Source of the DNA: Branchiostoma floridae
Lineage: Eukaryota > Chordata > Leptocardii > Amphioxiformes > Branchiostomatidae
Direction: 5' to 3'
Assembly (NCBI RefSeq): GCF_000003815.2
Contig: NC_049990.1
Coordinates: forward strand, 4,341,803-4,405,802
DNA length: 64,000 nucleotides
The position numbers and the translations under genes were made by a program. The notes under the pieces were generated by a model that saw only the letters and a program-made list of their open reading frames with translations, did no database searches and was not told the DNA's origin. Below are positions 41,601 to 52,200 of this stretch, one piece after another (position 1 is the stretch's first letter; the number at the start of each line of letters is the position of its first letter).

Positions 41601-42421
41601 ACATGAGAAAATCTGACATAGAAGACATTATTACTCTCTATGAGCAAAATTTCCAGGAAGTATTTGAGAAAGGCCTTGATTACAACCTTGACAATGACAT
41701 GAAAGACTGGTTGTTAGCAATTAGGCATGAACTAATTGAAAGGCCCTACACCATTGAGGAAGTCCTTCTTAGGGTGAGGCAGTGGTATGACAGGCGTAAG
41801 TCACCGTATTCTGTATACTACTTGTATGTTCTAACAGCTGTCCTAGCTATCGGTACAAAGGGTCAAACTGGGTCAAGAGGGAGCTTTGCCGAAATGAAGC
41901 GGCTTCAGCCTTTACTGAAACGAGCTTCTCTAAGCATTGGCAGGCCTAAACTGTGCCGTGAGTATGTTACTTCATCCAGCTGTGGAATAAAACGTCTTGG
42001 CCACAATCAAGAACATAGGAACTGGGACCCCGACTCACGTAATTGGAAGTTCAAAGGAGAGCTAGACAGTTTCACTGGAACCATACGAGAATGCCACTCT
42101 AATGCTAAAGGTACCATTGAAATGGACATGGGAAGGGTCGCAGACTTTGATTGCATTAAGGTGTTTTTCGTGCCAGCTGCTTCAGGCTTCTGGGATAGAA
42201 GATATGTGAATACCCGTGTTCAGTTCTTGCTTGGGTTTAGCTTCGAGTCTGGCCCTGAGGCATTTAATGTGACAGAGCTAAAACGATTTAAATGCACAAC
42301 ATGTGGAAAAACTAATGAAAGGGCAACAGATGATGCAGTACCATTTGTCTACTGTAGCTGTGGCTTCCCAATAAATGTAAGAAGGCAAGTTGATGATTAT
42401 GCACATGCTTATTCATATTGA
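32619..42421 (+). CDS. SAMD9-related STAND-type NTPase with RRM-like, ubiquitin-like, Death, OST-HTH and SAM domains
   Basis: Exons: 32619-32736, 34454-34497, 34716-34781, 35651-36087, 36293-36440, 36676-36766, 37011-37256, 37662-42421; phases agree; 1969 aa. RRM-like, residues about 8-100 (SILLTNLP; KACAVVTF). Basic linker. Ubiquitin-like, 222-300 (TVYTLGLSTLIPVQVKSND; LVDLLTLDDQLVG). Death domain, 302-375 (EWESLAIYLDMKKADVDKF; MLVRWKETQGTRATKEQL). OST-HTH/LOTUS-like, about 388-455 (FKAYGCGPLKAFLEAHPKQF). SAM, about 628-695 (WTTDHVCQWLHGL). SAMD9-type core with a P-loop near 1095 (HAPGAGGTTLARRVLWDI) and FVVEDS as a possible Walker B. TPR-like helices. C-terminal OB-like segment with CTTCGK and CSCG. 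Vertebrate SAMD9/SAMD9L are interferon-linked antiviral and growth-restraining proteins; an immune or cell-death role here is inference. The P-loop lacks the usual Lys. The final exon is 4.76 kb. Confidence 0.88.
33472..34000. mobile_element. Diverged repeat element with internal repeats and a 52-bp palindrome
   Basis: It lies in intron 1 of the SAMD9-like gene. It begins near GGAGGGTCTGCACGGGAGG, like the left end of the element at 52515-53740. It holds repeats of about 170 bp with ATTTCCTGCATT, GGCAAATTTTGCTGACAGAC, CGACGCCCCCAACATATTTT and AATTTTGAAA. The same blocks occur inside the 52515 element. Its right end is not defined. Confidence 0.6.
33493..33544. repeat. 52-bp near-perfect palindrome
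   Basis: GGCTCC-AGCTCTGACAACGCTTTAC is followed immediately by its complement. There is one mismatched pair and no loop. It is likely part of the surrounding repeat element. Confidence 0.9.
35440..35595. repeat. Direct repeat of about 65 bp in a SAMD9-like gene intron
   Basis: CGGTCCGGAACACCCGTATC and CGGTCCAAAACACCCATATC begin two related segments, each ending near CACAGGTATGAC / CCCAGGTATACT. No function is evident. Confidence 0.5.
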
Positions 42422-43816
42422 AGACTTAGTACATTATAATTGTTCATTGTATATATAATCTAACCATTATGAAAGGGACAATGAACAATCAACCTACTAA
42501 ATACTAAATGTGATTCTATTGTTATTTCATCTGCTTATCTTATTAATCTAATCTGTTAAGAGAAACATTGTCAACATTTTCAATATATCTTATCACATTC
42601 AAAGTGATCAGTGTTGCCTGCATTCAACCTTTTGGAAATATCAGAGAATTATGGTTTATTATGATGGATTATTTAAGCAAGTACTTAACTTTCTATCTAT
42701 TATACACCTCTGTATGTGCCTTGTAAGGCCTACGTCACATTTCCAAAACGGGGCCCGGCCGGGATGTTTTAAGAAATGAAAAATTAAATTGTATCCCTAG
42801 AAATATACACAAATCATGTCCACGAATCTTATTTTGACATTTTGTGTATTTTGATGTCTGTCATATCAGTCTTTTCGCTCACGAAATCTGCTCGAACGGG
42901 CCCCGGTTTGGAAATGTGACCTAAGCCTAAAATAACTCCAGTACAATGTAGCATGCTCATCAAGTATGTTTTGAGATGGCATGGTAGACAAATCATTTCA
43001 GTAACACAGTGAACATTACAATGTAACTCTTGCAGAACATACATTGTAATATAATAGCATATATGCATATATGCTGAATTCTTGATTATCAACATTGCGT
43101 TGTTATGCATAAACATGTATTTTATAATGTTGTTATATTATTATAGAAATGATGAGAGAACCTAGATTGTTATAAGAATTATTTCAGATGTATGTACTAT
43201 GTAACGTTACATACCATACATTGTGGTACGAAACACCCTGCCGATTGTGCCACACAATCCCACATTTTCACCTCTTTGAATAATACTTAACATTTCTCAA
43301 GTGCATGTTACAGCTACTACTGTATGCACAACAAAAAGTCAAATTATTTATATGTTTGTTTGTTTGTTTTCTCTTTACAGTTATTAAACTGGGTGAGCTT
43401 AGTGAATGTGCATTTGTCATACTTCATGAGTGAATAACTGTCACAAAGCGGTCAGAAAACTTAAATCCATACTATGGTTGAGTTATTACATATGATTATG
43501 CCTGCCCTGCCTGCCTATGATTATCAGAGGGATTAAATCCAGTAAGAAGACAGAAATATGAGTATAAAGACCCTTCAAACATCTGAAAAGAGCTCAAAGA
43601 CAACTTTGAAGTGACTTTTGATGTACTGACAGAATACAAGCAACAACAAAAATTCACATATATGCTATATGTAATATCTTGTTTTGAAGAACTAATCATG
43701 CGTTGTATTTCTTAAATGAAGTCCTACCTAGTAAATGCAAGGTATGTTTGGACGACCGATAAACTGCTGTAAAACAATATGTGAGCTAAATTAGTAGCAC
43801 AAATGTGCCCTTTATG
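42422..43816. other. Spacer between SAMD9-like gene and LAMTOR4
   Basis: It begins with the 3' UTR of the SAMD9-like gene, where ATTGTTCATTGT (about 42439) and ACAATGAACAAT (about 42478) could form a stem. It contains a MITE (42726-42928). A TTTGTTTG tract with CTCTTTACAG near 43370 is not followed by a coding exon. No other gene was recognised. Confidence 0.5.
42726..42928. mobile_element. MITE with 32-bp inverted repeats (GTCACATTTCCAAA family)
   Basis: The left arm AGGCCTACGTCACATTTCCA with AAACGGGGCCCG, and the complement of the right arm, differ at only a few positions. A fragment of the same family (AGTTTGGAAATGTGACGTTA) lies at about 8682 in an ER intron. Confidence 0.8.
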
Positions 43817-45791
43817 CTAGACTGTAATGGGTTCATGATGCTCATTTGTTCTCTTGCTAACATAAATCTTCTGGTTGGAAATGGTGACCATGTACATGTG
43901 CTCATCGTAGATAACTGGAAGGTAAAAGAAACGTAATTAGTAAAAAAGATAAGCATTCCACATCTCAGGAAACAATCAACTTGACTTCAAAAGACTTTCT
44001 GGGTGCTTAAAGACGAATCAATTTCTTAAACTGGATATTTGGAGACTTGCTTCCAGGCATTTTGAACTAGTGACATCCATCACTCTTCTTCAGCATTACT
44101 TGATTGAACTGGTAGAACAAATCATGATGTCTGCAGCTGACTGGTAAAAATCAGTTGGACATGTTAAAGTCACTAACTCATAAGGATTGTATGTTGAAAA
44201 AATAATAGGGTGACTTTTCCATTGTGTATACGGTTGCAAAGTAAACACATGGGGTTTCACCTCAAACTTGCATAGTCAGTCAATGAACAATGATGTCCAA
44301 CCACCTACTCCAGTTTCCCCCACCGTTTGGGGTGAAAACGGGTTAGGAACCCCAAAAGGTCGTATTCACTCCAGATTTACACCAAAGCAGATCAGTAGTG
44401 GGAGGCTGACCTGATAACCGTTTGAATGGTTCCTGTTTGTCTGTGCCCGTCTGTAGTCTCAGCGCCACATCCACCATCTTCATGATCACTCCTGCTGCTG
44501 CCTCATCATTCTCTAACTCTCCTCCTGATGACTGCAACAAATCAGTATCAAAACCAGATATTCTGCTGCGTACCATGACAAGCCACCAGGGGACCCAAAG
44601 TCTAATCAACACAAGGGCTCAAATTACAAGACCTACCCAAATATCAATACAATCTATCTAGGCACTCTTTAGTTATTTGCTGTCCACACACACACAAATG
44701 GTAGGTTTAGTTTAACAAGGATGTGATTGTCTAAGATTTGGGGGTTCTAGGAAAGCAAGATAGGATGGAAAACATGCTGTTTTGGCTTTGTCACTTTGTC
44801 AATCTCACTCGAAACCTGACTGTTCCTACCCACTTATTCCTAATCCTTCATAACAATGATTTAAGGACACTTTCACAAATTCACTTTCACACCTACATGT
44901 AACTTATATCCCTTCTGATCAATGGTTTGATGGCACAATGGTGGTTTGCTTCGAATAGTAGGGAAAATTAGATTCTAAAAGTTGACAGATGATTACTCAC
45001 CGCCATGACGGCTCCGTCCTCGTTCATGACCAGGTACCCCACCTGGTCCGGCACCCGGTCTAGACTGGCGGTGATGGGACTGGTGGTCTGTGGCACAACA
45101 AAACCATCCAATAAGCAACTTCACTATTCCAAGTGCGCATGAGCAGTGACAGGTATTGTGGGTAATATGTCAAAGGTGTCGCTGAAAGCTTACTCAGACA
45201 GGTGAACTTTTTGCGATAATAGCAACTCTTTAAATTCTTTGCCCCATGGCTACCCTTCAATTCTCAAGACGCTTTAAGTATACTTTCGTGTAACTTGAAA
45301 CAAACTTCCTGTTGATCTGTGAACCAGTACACTGTGTACAGCTTCAAGAACAGAATTAATAGACACATCGAAGCCGTTCTTGAGCAACAGTGGGCTACCT
45401 GCCTTCCAGTTCCTAACAGCCTCTGCGGTTCAGGTCAGGTAAAAACTTAATAACAACACTCTAATCACTCCAATTTCCAAACAAAGTTGAACCATATGTT
45501 TCAAAAATAATTTTGATAGAAAATTTGTAATTTGTCAACATTCGTCAAAAATGATTAATTTTATTAAAATGCAGAAGGTATGTTGAACAACAACGTTACA
45601 AGACGCTGGGAATATAGTATACAACATATCATAAATTAATGCAAGTTCTTTGCCCTATACTATAGCTTTGCCCCCCTCCCACAAACCATATCTTACTTAG
45701 AGTTTTAGCTTGGGACACGTAGTTTTCGGTATGACAGACTTTCTGCTGACCTTTCCAATATCTTGGCTTGTTCAACATGCTTTCTTACCAT
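43817..45791 (-). CDS. LAMTOR4: LAMTOR4, Ragulator complex subunit
   Basis: Minus-strand exons: 45789-45791 (ATG only, followed by GTAAGAAA), 45001-45087, 44411-44531, 43817-43914 (stop TAG). Phases are 0, 0 and 1, and the protein is 102 aa; human LAMTOR4 is 99 aa. Recognised from the roadblock-fold signature: LDRVPDQVGYLVMNEDGAVM, SSGGELENDEAAAG, EPFKRLS and the C-terminal KIYVSKR...EPITV, matching the human protein segment by segment. It is part of the pentameric Ragulator on late endosome and lysosome membranes, which recruits Rag GTPases and mTORC1. The gene is divergent from UVRAG. The initiator Met is alone in its exon, fitting the human protein's Met-Thr start. All key segments are present. 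Confidence 0.93.
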
Positions 45792-46263
45792 TTTAAGCAG
45801 TCTTGAGCGATCTGTACGTCAGCAAACAGTCCGGAAAACTCGCCCCACGCATGCACACTGCACAGCTCTGCAGTCACAAGTGGCGTGACCTGGGGTCAAT
45901 CACAAGATCCATCCGTCATGCCAACTCTCGCCGTACACGAGACTTCGCTTCCTCCGACTTTTCACCGGATTCTGTACAATTCTCTCACTCAAAGTTAGCC
46001 TAAATAGATACAGAATATACTGTAGTAGTAGTGTTAATAGTTCTAACAGTTCTTAAACTTTGATATTTGTAGAAAATTGCTCCTAGATTTTTCCTAGTCT
46101 TGCGAGATTTCGCTTGACGCATGCTCATTCCAGCCAACCAAGATGGCGGCGGTTCGCTGAGAGGAGAGATCGGAAGGAAACAGCGACCGGAGCACAGTTT
46201 TCTCGCTGATTCTCGCCAGTTTGCCGAGTTTTCTTGGCTCCTCCGGGAGGATACAGAAGGAGG
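45792..46263. promoter_or_regulatory. Putative bidirectional promoter between LAMTOR4 and UVRAG
   Basis: Only 472 bp separate the two divergent start codons. The UVRAG-proximal half is GC-rich and holds CCAAGATGGCGGCGG (46136-46150), a YY1-type site, and several GGAA/TTCC ETS-like cores (e.g. TCCGGAAAAC at 45829). No TATA box is obvious near either end. TSS positions cannot be read from the sequence. Confidence 0.6.
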
Positions 46264-49200
46264 ATGGCGACAAGGGACGCTAGATACCGCGTCATCCACC
46301 CAGATCATAGCTTACAGCAGGTAAAATCCGTCGTTTTCTGCAAAGGAACTGTCCAAGAAGAACCGGAAATTTCCCCCTTTCTGATAACAAGATCTTACAA
46401 ACATCAAGAAATCGATGACATTATGAGGTTAACGGAACGTTTAATGGTTGTCCACGCGACACAGACGAATCTGTTATCAATTGCAGGAAGCCGCATAAGC
46501 TGTCTATTTTATGCTAATTGAATTATTGTCCTGTCTTGTCTGCCTGACCAAATTAGTCAAGGCTCCACCCCTTTCTATGTCGATATCATGTCAGACCGGA
46601 TAATGCTGATGTTTACATACCAATGCTCGGTGATGTTGCTCTAAACTTCACAATGTTTACACTGTCTGCAGTTAGCAGACGTGTTGTTGAAGTAATCTAT
46701 TCCGTCACCGCAGCCAAGATTCGGTTGTCAGACGTTAACAAAAACTTATCTGTGTTGTTTTGGACACCAACAACATTTATGAGGCCAATTAACTTATCAT
46801 TGATTATGTAAACTAATGATTAGGTTTCATTAGCTCAAAGTATGGTCCTTTATCACAGCAGAAGATTGTAGTTTGCACTTCCATCTCTTGCAGTTCCAGA
46901 TTTGCAAAACGTTCAGCACATGTGAAACAGGTGGTTGGTTATGTAGAAGCTGCAACCTGTCTGATTTTTGTGCAACAAAATTAGTGTATGTCAATCCAGT
47001 ATTTGACAGTTTGTAAGTACAGTTCTCAATTGATAATGGTGACTTTTTAGTCAGGAAAACTGCAACCCCACCATTAGCAAGTTGACCTTAGAATGTTGTG
47101 ATATAATTATAAAGTTATACTAGTTTGTGTGTGTGGCATTTTATGGCCCAATGCCTTACTTCATTATTTAGTGATTGAAAAATCAAAGTCCATTGAGGTC
47201 AAAGTTTTTAACCAGGCAAAAAGACTATAACAACCCCTAACAACCAGTAACACGAATTTCCTCACACATTAGGGGTATTCTTTTCTGTAGGGTGGCCTTC
47301 ATGGCTTAAAGTTTTATAATCAAAGTCCACACAGGTCAAAGTACCAAGCTAATAATAGGGCAGATGGCTATTTACACTAGATCTTCAAGTTTAACATCAT
47401 ACAATGATTTACCGGCGGGATTTATTGATTGATTAATTGATCTATTGATTGATTGACTGTGATTGATTTTCCTCCAGAGGAGACTGAGACATCTGCGGAG
47501 CGTATCTGCCAGGAACATCGTTGCTCCCCCTCAGTCCGCCCACGGATGGCGGGGACGTTTGTTAGACACATATTTCACCCTGTGTACCACCTGCGACCAG
47601 GGACCCAACAATAGAGGTAATGTACCACACTCTTAATCTCCAAGCAGATGTTAGGGGAGTCTGAATTGTTTGTTACAGCTGCCTGTTTTTGTTGCAAAAT
47701 GCATCCCAGAATGGAAAATGTGTCAACTTTAACTCCCCCCATGGCCCACACACAATTTCAAAATCCTTGGAGATTTGAGTTTAAGTTTATTCAGCAGCTT
47801 TTCTTCCTATAGCCCTTATATACATAATGCAAAAAACAACATGACACACAGATACATATAACATATATACAGAATATACATGTACAGAAATTTCACTGTG
47901 ACAAGTGATAAAAAGATAGGATTACCACACTGTCACTTGCAGGGCTCAGTACACTTTTTCTCCGTACCTGCTCTGGTACTGGTAACAATGAAATCAACTG
48001 CCCCTGCACACTTTACCTGCACCACCTAATAATATATTACATGTAGCCTCCTTCAGTCGATTGACCATGGTAAAAACCTAATAGGTGTCTGGTAACTGGT
48101 GCAGAAAGTGGGTCAAGGGTTATCTATCAGTCATTGCATAACTCTCCTTTTTTATCATGACTAAAGTTTGATTCACTGAACCCCATTGATCATATTTCAG
48201 TGGTATATATGAACCAGGTCTTATGTTGCATAGAGGTTGACATAACTAGCACACTGTAGATAATCATATATACTATAGACCAAAGCCTGTCTAGCTAGTA
48301 CTTGTTTGCACTGAAAATAAGACTGGCCTCAAGACTTTGTTTACTGCTGTCTGCCCTTATATCTTTTCACATACATGTGTACAGAGCTTAGACATGATAG
48401 TTGACATGGTGCCTGTCTCTAGTATTTCATGATGTGCAAGTTCAGCAAGTTAATTATCTAAAAAAAAAGTATTTCAATCTGTTGTTAAAGTAGTCTAAGA
48501 CCATACTACATGTAGTACACATTCATGTAATCCACTGTTTGTTTGTGTTGCAGAATTTTATAGAAGTGAAGTTATCAGAAAATCTTTGGTAAGTGGAGGC
48601 TTTTGTTACTACTGTTTGCAGTTGGCAATATACATTGTTTCATTAGATGGGCAAATTGAAAAAAAGTGTGTTCTTGTCAATCTTATGACATATAGTAAAC
48701 ACATTTGTATATTATGTTTTTGAATGGTATAATACTTGCTTTTGTCAATAATGACATGTATTTTCTGCTTCAGAATCCTATCTGGAAGAGTTTTGAGTTG
48801 AGAAGTCTACAAGATGGAATTGACACATCCATTACTTGTATCCTTTGCTTTCCTGTCATAGTGATGTTCTTAAAGCAGGGCTCGAAATACTGGGTGCATG
48901 TGCAGGTGCACCCAAAATTGGAGCTGTGCCCCCAATTATTTTCTGTGGGTGCACAAGGTGCACCCAAATATTTTCTTAGGTTAATGTATGAAAAGATATC
49001 AAAGTATACTAGTATACATCATATTCTTGACATCTAAGTGTTAGAAAGATAATAAAAATGTCTGTCAAGGTACTTGTTTAAGAATTTGATAGCTTGTAAC
49101 TAAGTTTTATTATTAGGTTATTACTTAAATCTAAGTGGTGCACCCAAAATGTTTTTGGTTCACCCAATCTTTTAAGCTGGGAGCACCTGTGCACCTAATC

Positions 49201-52200
49201 CCAAAAATGAATGTTTAGCCCGGTAAAGTGTTCTTAATGTCTATTTGCATATTGCTGGTACATTGGACAGAATTAGATAAGTTATGGCCTGTTGGGCTCC
49301 TACAGTTGTACTTGTGGCTGTTTAGCATTCTGGCACTTACATACAGATATATGCAATACACTTTTACCTTTCCTTGACCACCTCTCCAGCCTTTATAGTC
49401 CAGCTCTGGGGAGGTACAGAGGAGAAGTACAGTCTGCTGATTGAGTGGAAAGTTAACTTAGGGGGTCTCAGGTACATTGGGCCACACGTAAGTACTGTAC
49501 ATCTTTACAATTGTCCATATCAACTAGTATGACTTACATCTTTGATACTGAGTTTAATTATTATTTACTTCGGCCTGGAATATTTGGTTTTGCTTGGTGA
49601 AGTTTTGTTGCCTTGGTATGAGATCAGGGTATTTTCAAAGTATAGATGCTTAATTTTGTTGTGCATCTCTTGTAGCATTTACATAGTTGTACTGTGATGA
49701 AAATAAACTGTAATGTTAAGTTGCAGTAAAGTTAACTGTTTTCATCTATTGGAAAGTCTCAAATAAAACTGTAGTACTGATTCTTGAGTGAACATGCATG
49801 TTAATGTCTGCTTGTGTTAATGCTTGTATTTGTGTCCCCAGGTGACCCAGGATGGACATGGACAGTCCCCTAACACCATCATCTTTGGCATGTTTGAGGG
49901 CTACTATACAGCACCCGACCATAACATGGTAACCAAAAAACAACAATCCTTTATTAACTTTTATATGCTTGCTGTGGTGTAGGTACTTTCAAGTGATGCT
50001 TGAAAAATATTTTAGACCTAAGTTCAGGGTGGAAAAGGAGGAGACACACATGACTTGCTACATTTCTTAAATTAGTACTTGACGACAAAAGCAAAAATGT
50101 AAATCAAACTTCAAGGTTTTGTTTGTTTGTTTGTTTATTAGGAATCTCCATTAGTTACATTGAACTATTCTTCCTGGAGTCCTTTACACACAATGAATAA
50201 AATACATAACAACAAATTATACAGATAATGTTGATCAGACAACTAGCATAAATCAATCATTAACATTCTTAACTTATCATATTATGCAATACATTAAAGT
50301 ACTCATAACGTCAATCAATCAATTCATCATTATCCTCATTCAATTAACATAAACAAAAACATTATTATCATATCATATCATACATGTACATAATATTATC
50401 ATATATTAGATATTGTGGAGGTCAGAGGTCATGAAATATACAGATGGGACATAGTCAAGTTTACCACCATGAGCTGATAGGTGAGTTTTTATGTCTTTGA
50501 GTTTTTGTCCAGGACCAGATTTTTACTTTGAAAGCACGTGGATTTGAGGATGTAATGTGAATTGGTAGAGTGTTGTATGTTTTGATAGCTCTGTATAAGA
50601 AGGTTCGAGTAATGGCATTAGTTCTGGGTTTAGGTAGCAGGAATGCTCCTTTCTGCGCTAGTCTTGTGTTGTGAGAATGTGCTTTGATTCCCTTGTCACT
50701 TCTTACTAATAAAAAAATATGAGAAATCTTGTGTAATCAGTTATGCAATACTTACAAGCACTCAAGAATGCTATACATTTGAGTTATAAAAGTCTATTTC
50801 AATGCTGTTCCTCTCCTCACACAGGAGAGAAGCCAGGAGAACCAGGCCAACGCTTCCCGCCAGAGGGGGAGGCTTGCAGCTATGCCATACTTAAAAGCAC
50901 TCAAGAATACTATACGTTTTAGTATATAAAGTCTATTAGTATATAAAGTCTATTTCAATGCTGTTCCTTTCCTCACACAGGAGAGAAGCCAGGAGAACCA
51001 GGCCAACGCTTCCCGCCAGAGGGCGCTACAGCAGGACCACCTGTCCCCGCGACAGTCGTACAACGGGTTCTCGCTGCTGCGGGTCCACACCACCCAGCGC
51101 GCCATCAAGCAGACGCAGATGGCCGTCAGTCGGATACAGGAGGCTATCGATGACAGGATGGAGCAGCAGAGGATCAAGGCTCAGCTGGTCAGTTCGCACT
51201 GCCCTACACAAGTAGTCCTAGACACTTACTTCATGCATATTTATTTGTCTCAAAGATTGAAGGTCTCTTACCTGATTTCTAAGGTGCTCAGGTTTGTAGC
51301 TAGACTTGGGCATCAGGACGTCCTGGGACTAGAAACTAGAGGACACGCAGAGGATACTAGAACTCTGTTTCCCTGGTAATATATACACACATACATGTGT
51401 TCCCACCAAACACTACCACTGTTTTTTCTTCTTTGCACAATGGCAGATGCTCTCTGCTTTCTTGAACTTCTAAGTGACCTTATATTATAAGCCCTCTGCT
51501 TGTGATTAAGTTAATATAAGTGCATCCTTGAGTTACTTTTCTTGCATCTAGCATACACATCTTTTCAACCTTCTTCAGTTACTTGGACTATAAGGGCTGC
51601 AATATGAATTTCTGTTTGATATGATTTCATTTCTTTCCTTCTTTTCTTCACAACGTCCTGATTTCTGCCCGTCCTGACCTGTGTTGGGCCTGGCTTATAT
51701 CACAGGATCCTAAGATGGTAGGTTGCTGTGGCTGTTTCTCAGCTTTCCTTTTCCTAGCTTTACTATGGCTTTGCAGTGTCCTGGTTTCTTTTCTAATGAT
51801 GTTGCCACTCAAGATTTCTGTAATTTTTGCAGACATGCATGTATGTATTGTCCTATTCCCCTTTCTCCAAATAAACAGTAATCTTTAAGATGAGTCAGCT
51901 TACAGATGTGCCCTTTGTGGCAGAGACTGTTAGTCTCGTATAGGGCTGTTTAGTCATAGCCGAAGCTGTAGGGCTGATATCATTCATTCTACCATAGTCA
52001 CTACTGACCGAAGGAGGCCATTTATATCTTAAGGATAAAATGCATAAAAGTGAAAGTAGAGCACACGAATAGCAAACACATCCCATCACCCAGGTATCTG
52101 AGCGTGAGACCCTTCGGCTGCGGGTGGCCCTGCTGCACGAGGAGCTGCGCAAACAGACCACCAGTCTGCAGATGGAACAGGAGACAAGCAAGAACGAGAG

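Noticed and set aside
43360..43440. TTTGTTTG tract with CTCTTTACAG as a possible further exon of the SAMD9-like gene
   Set aside because: The SAMD9-like frame already ends at 42421 after its C-terminal domain; the sequence after the AG has early stops.
45803..46003. 66-codon plus-strand frame in the LAMTOR4-UVRAG promoter
   Set aside because: It lies where the LAMTOR4 5' UTR should be and lacks homology or splice links to UVRAG exon 1.
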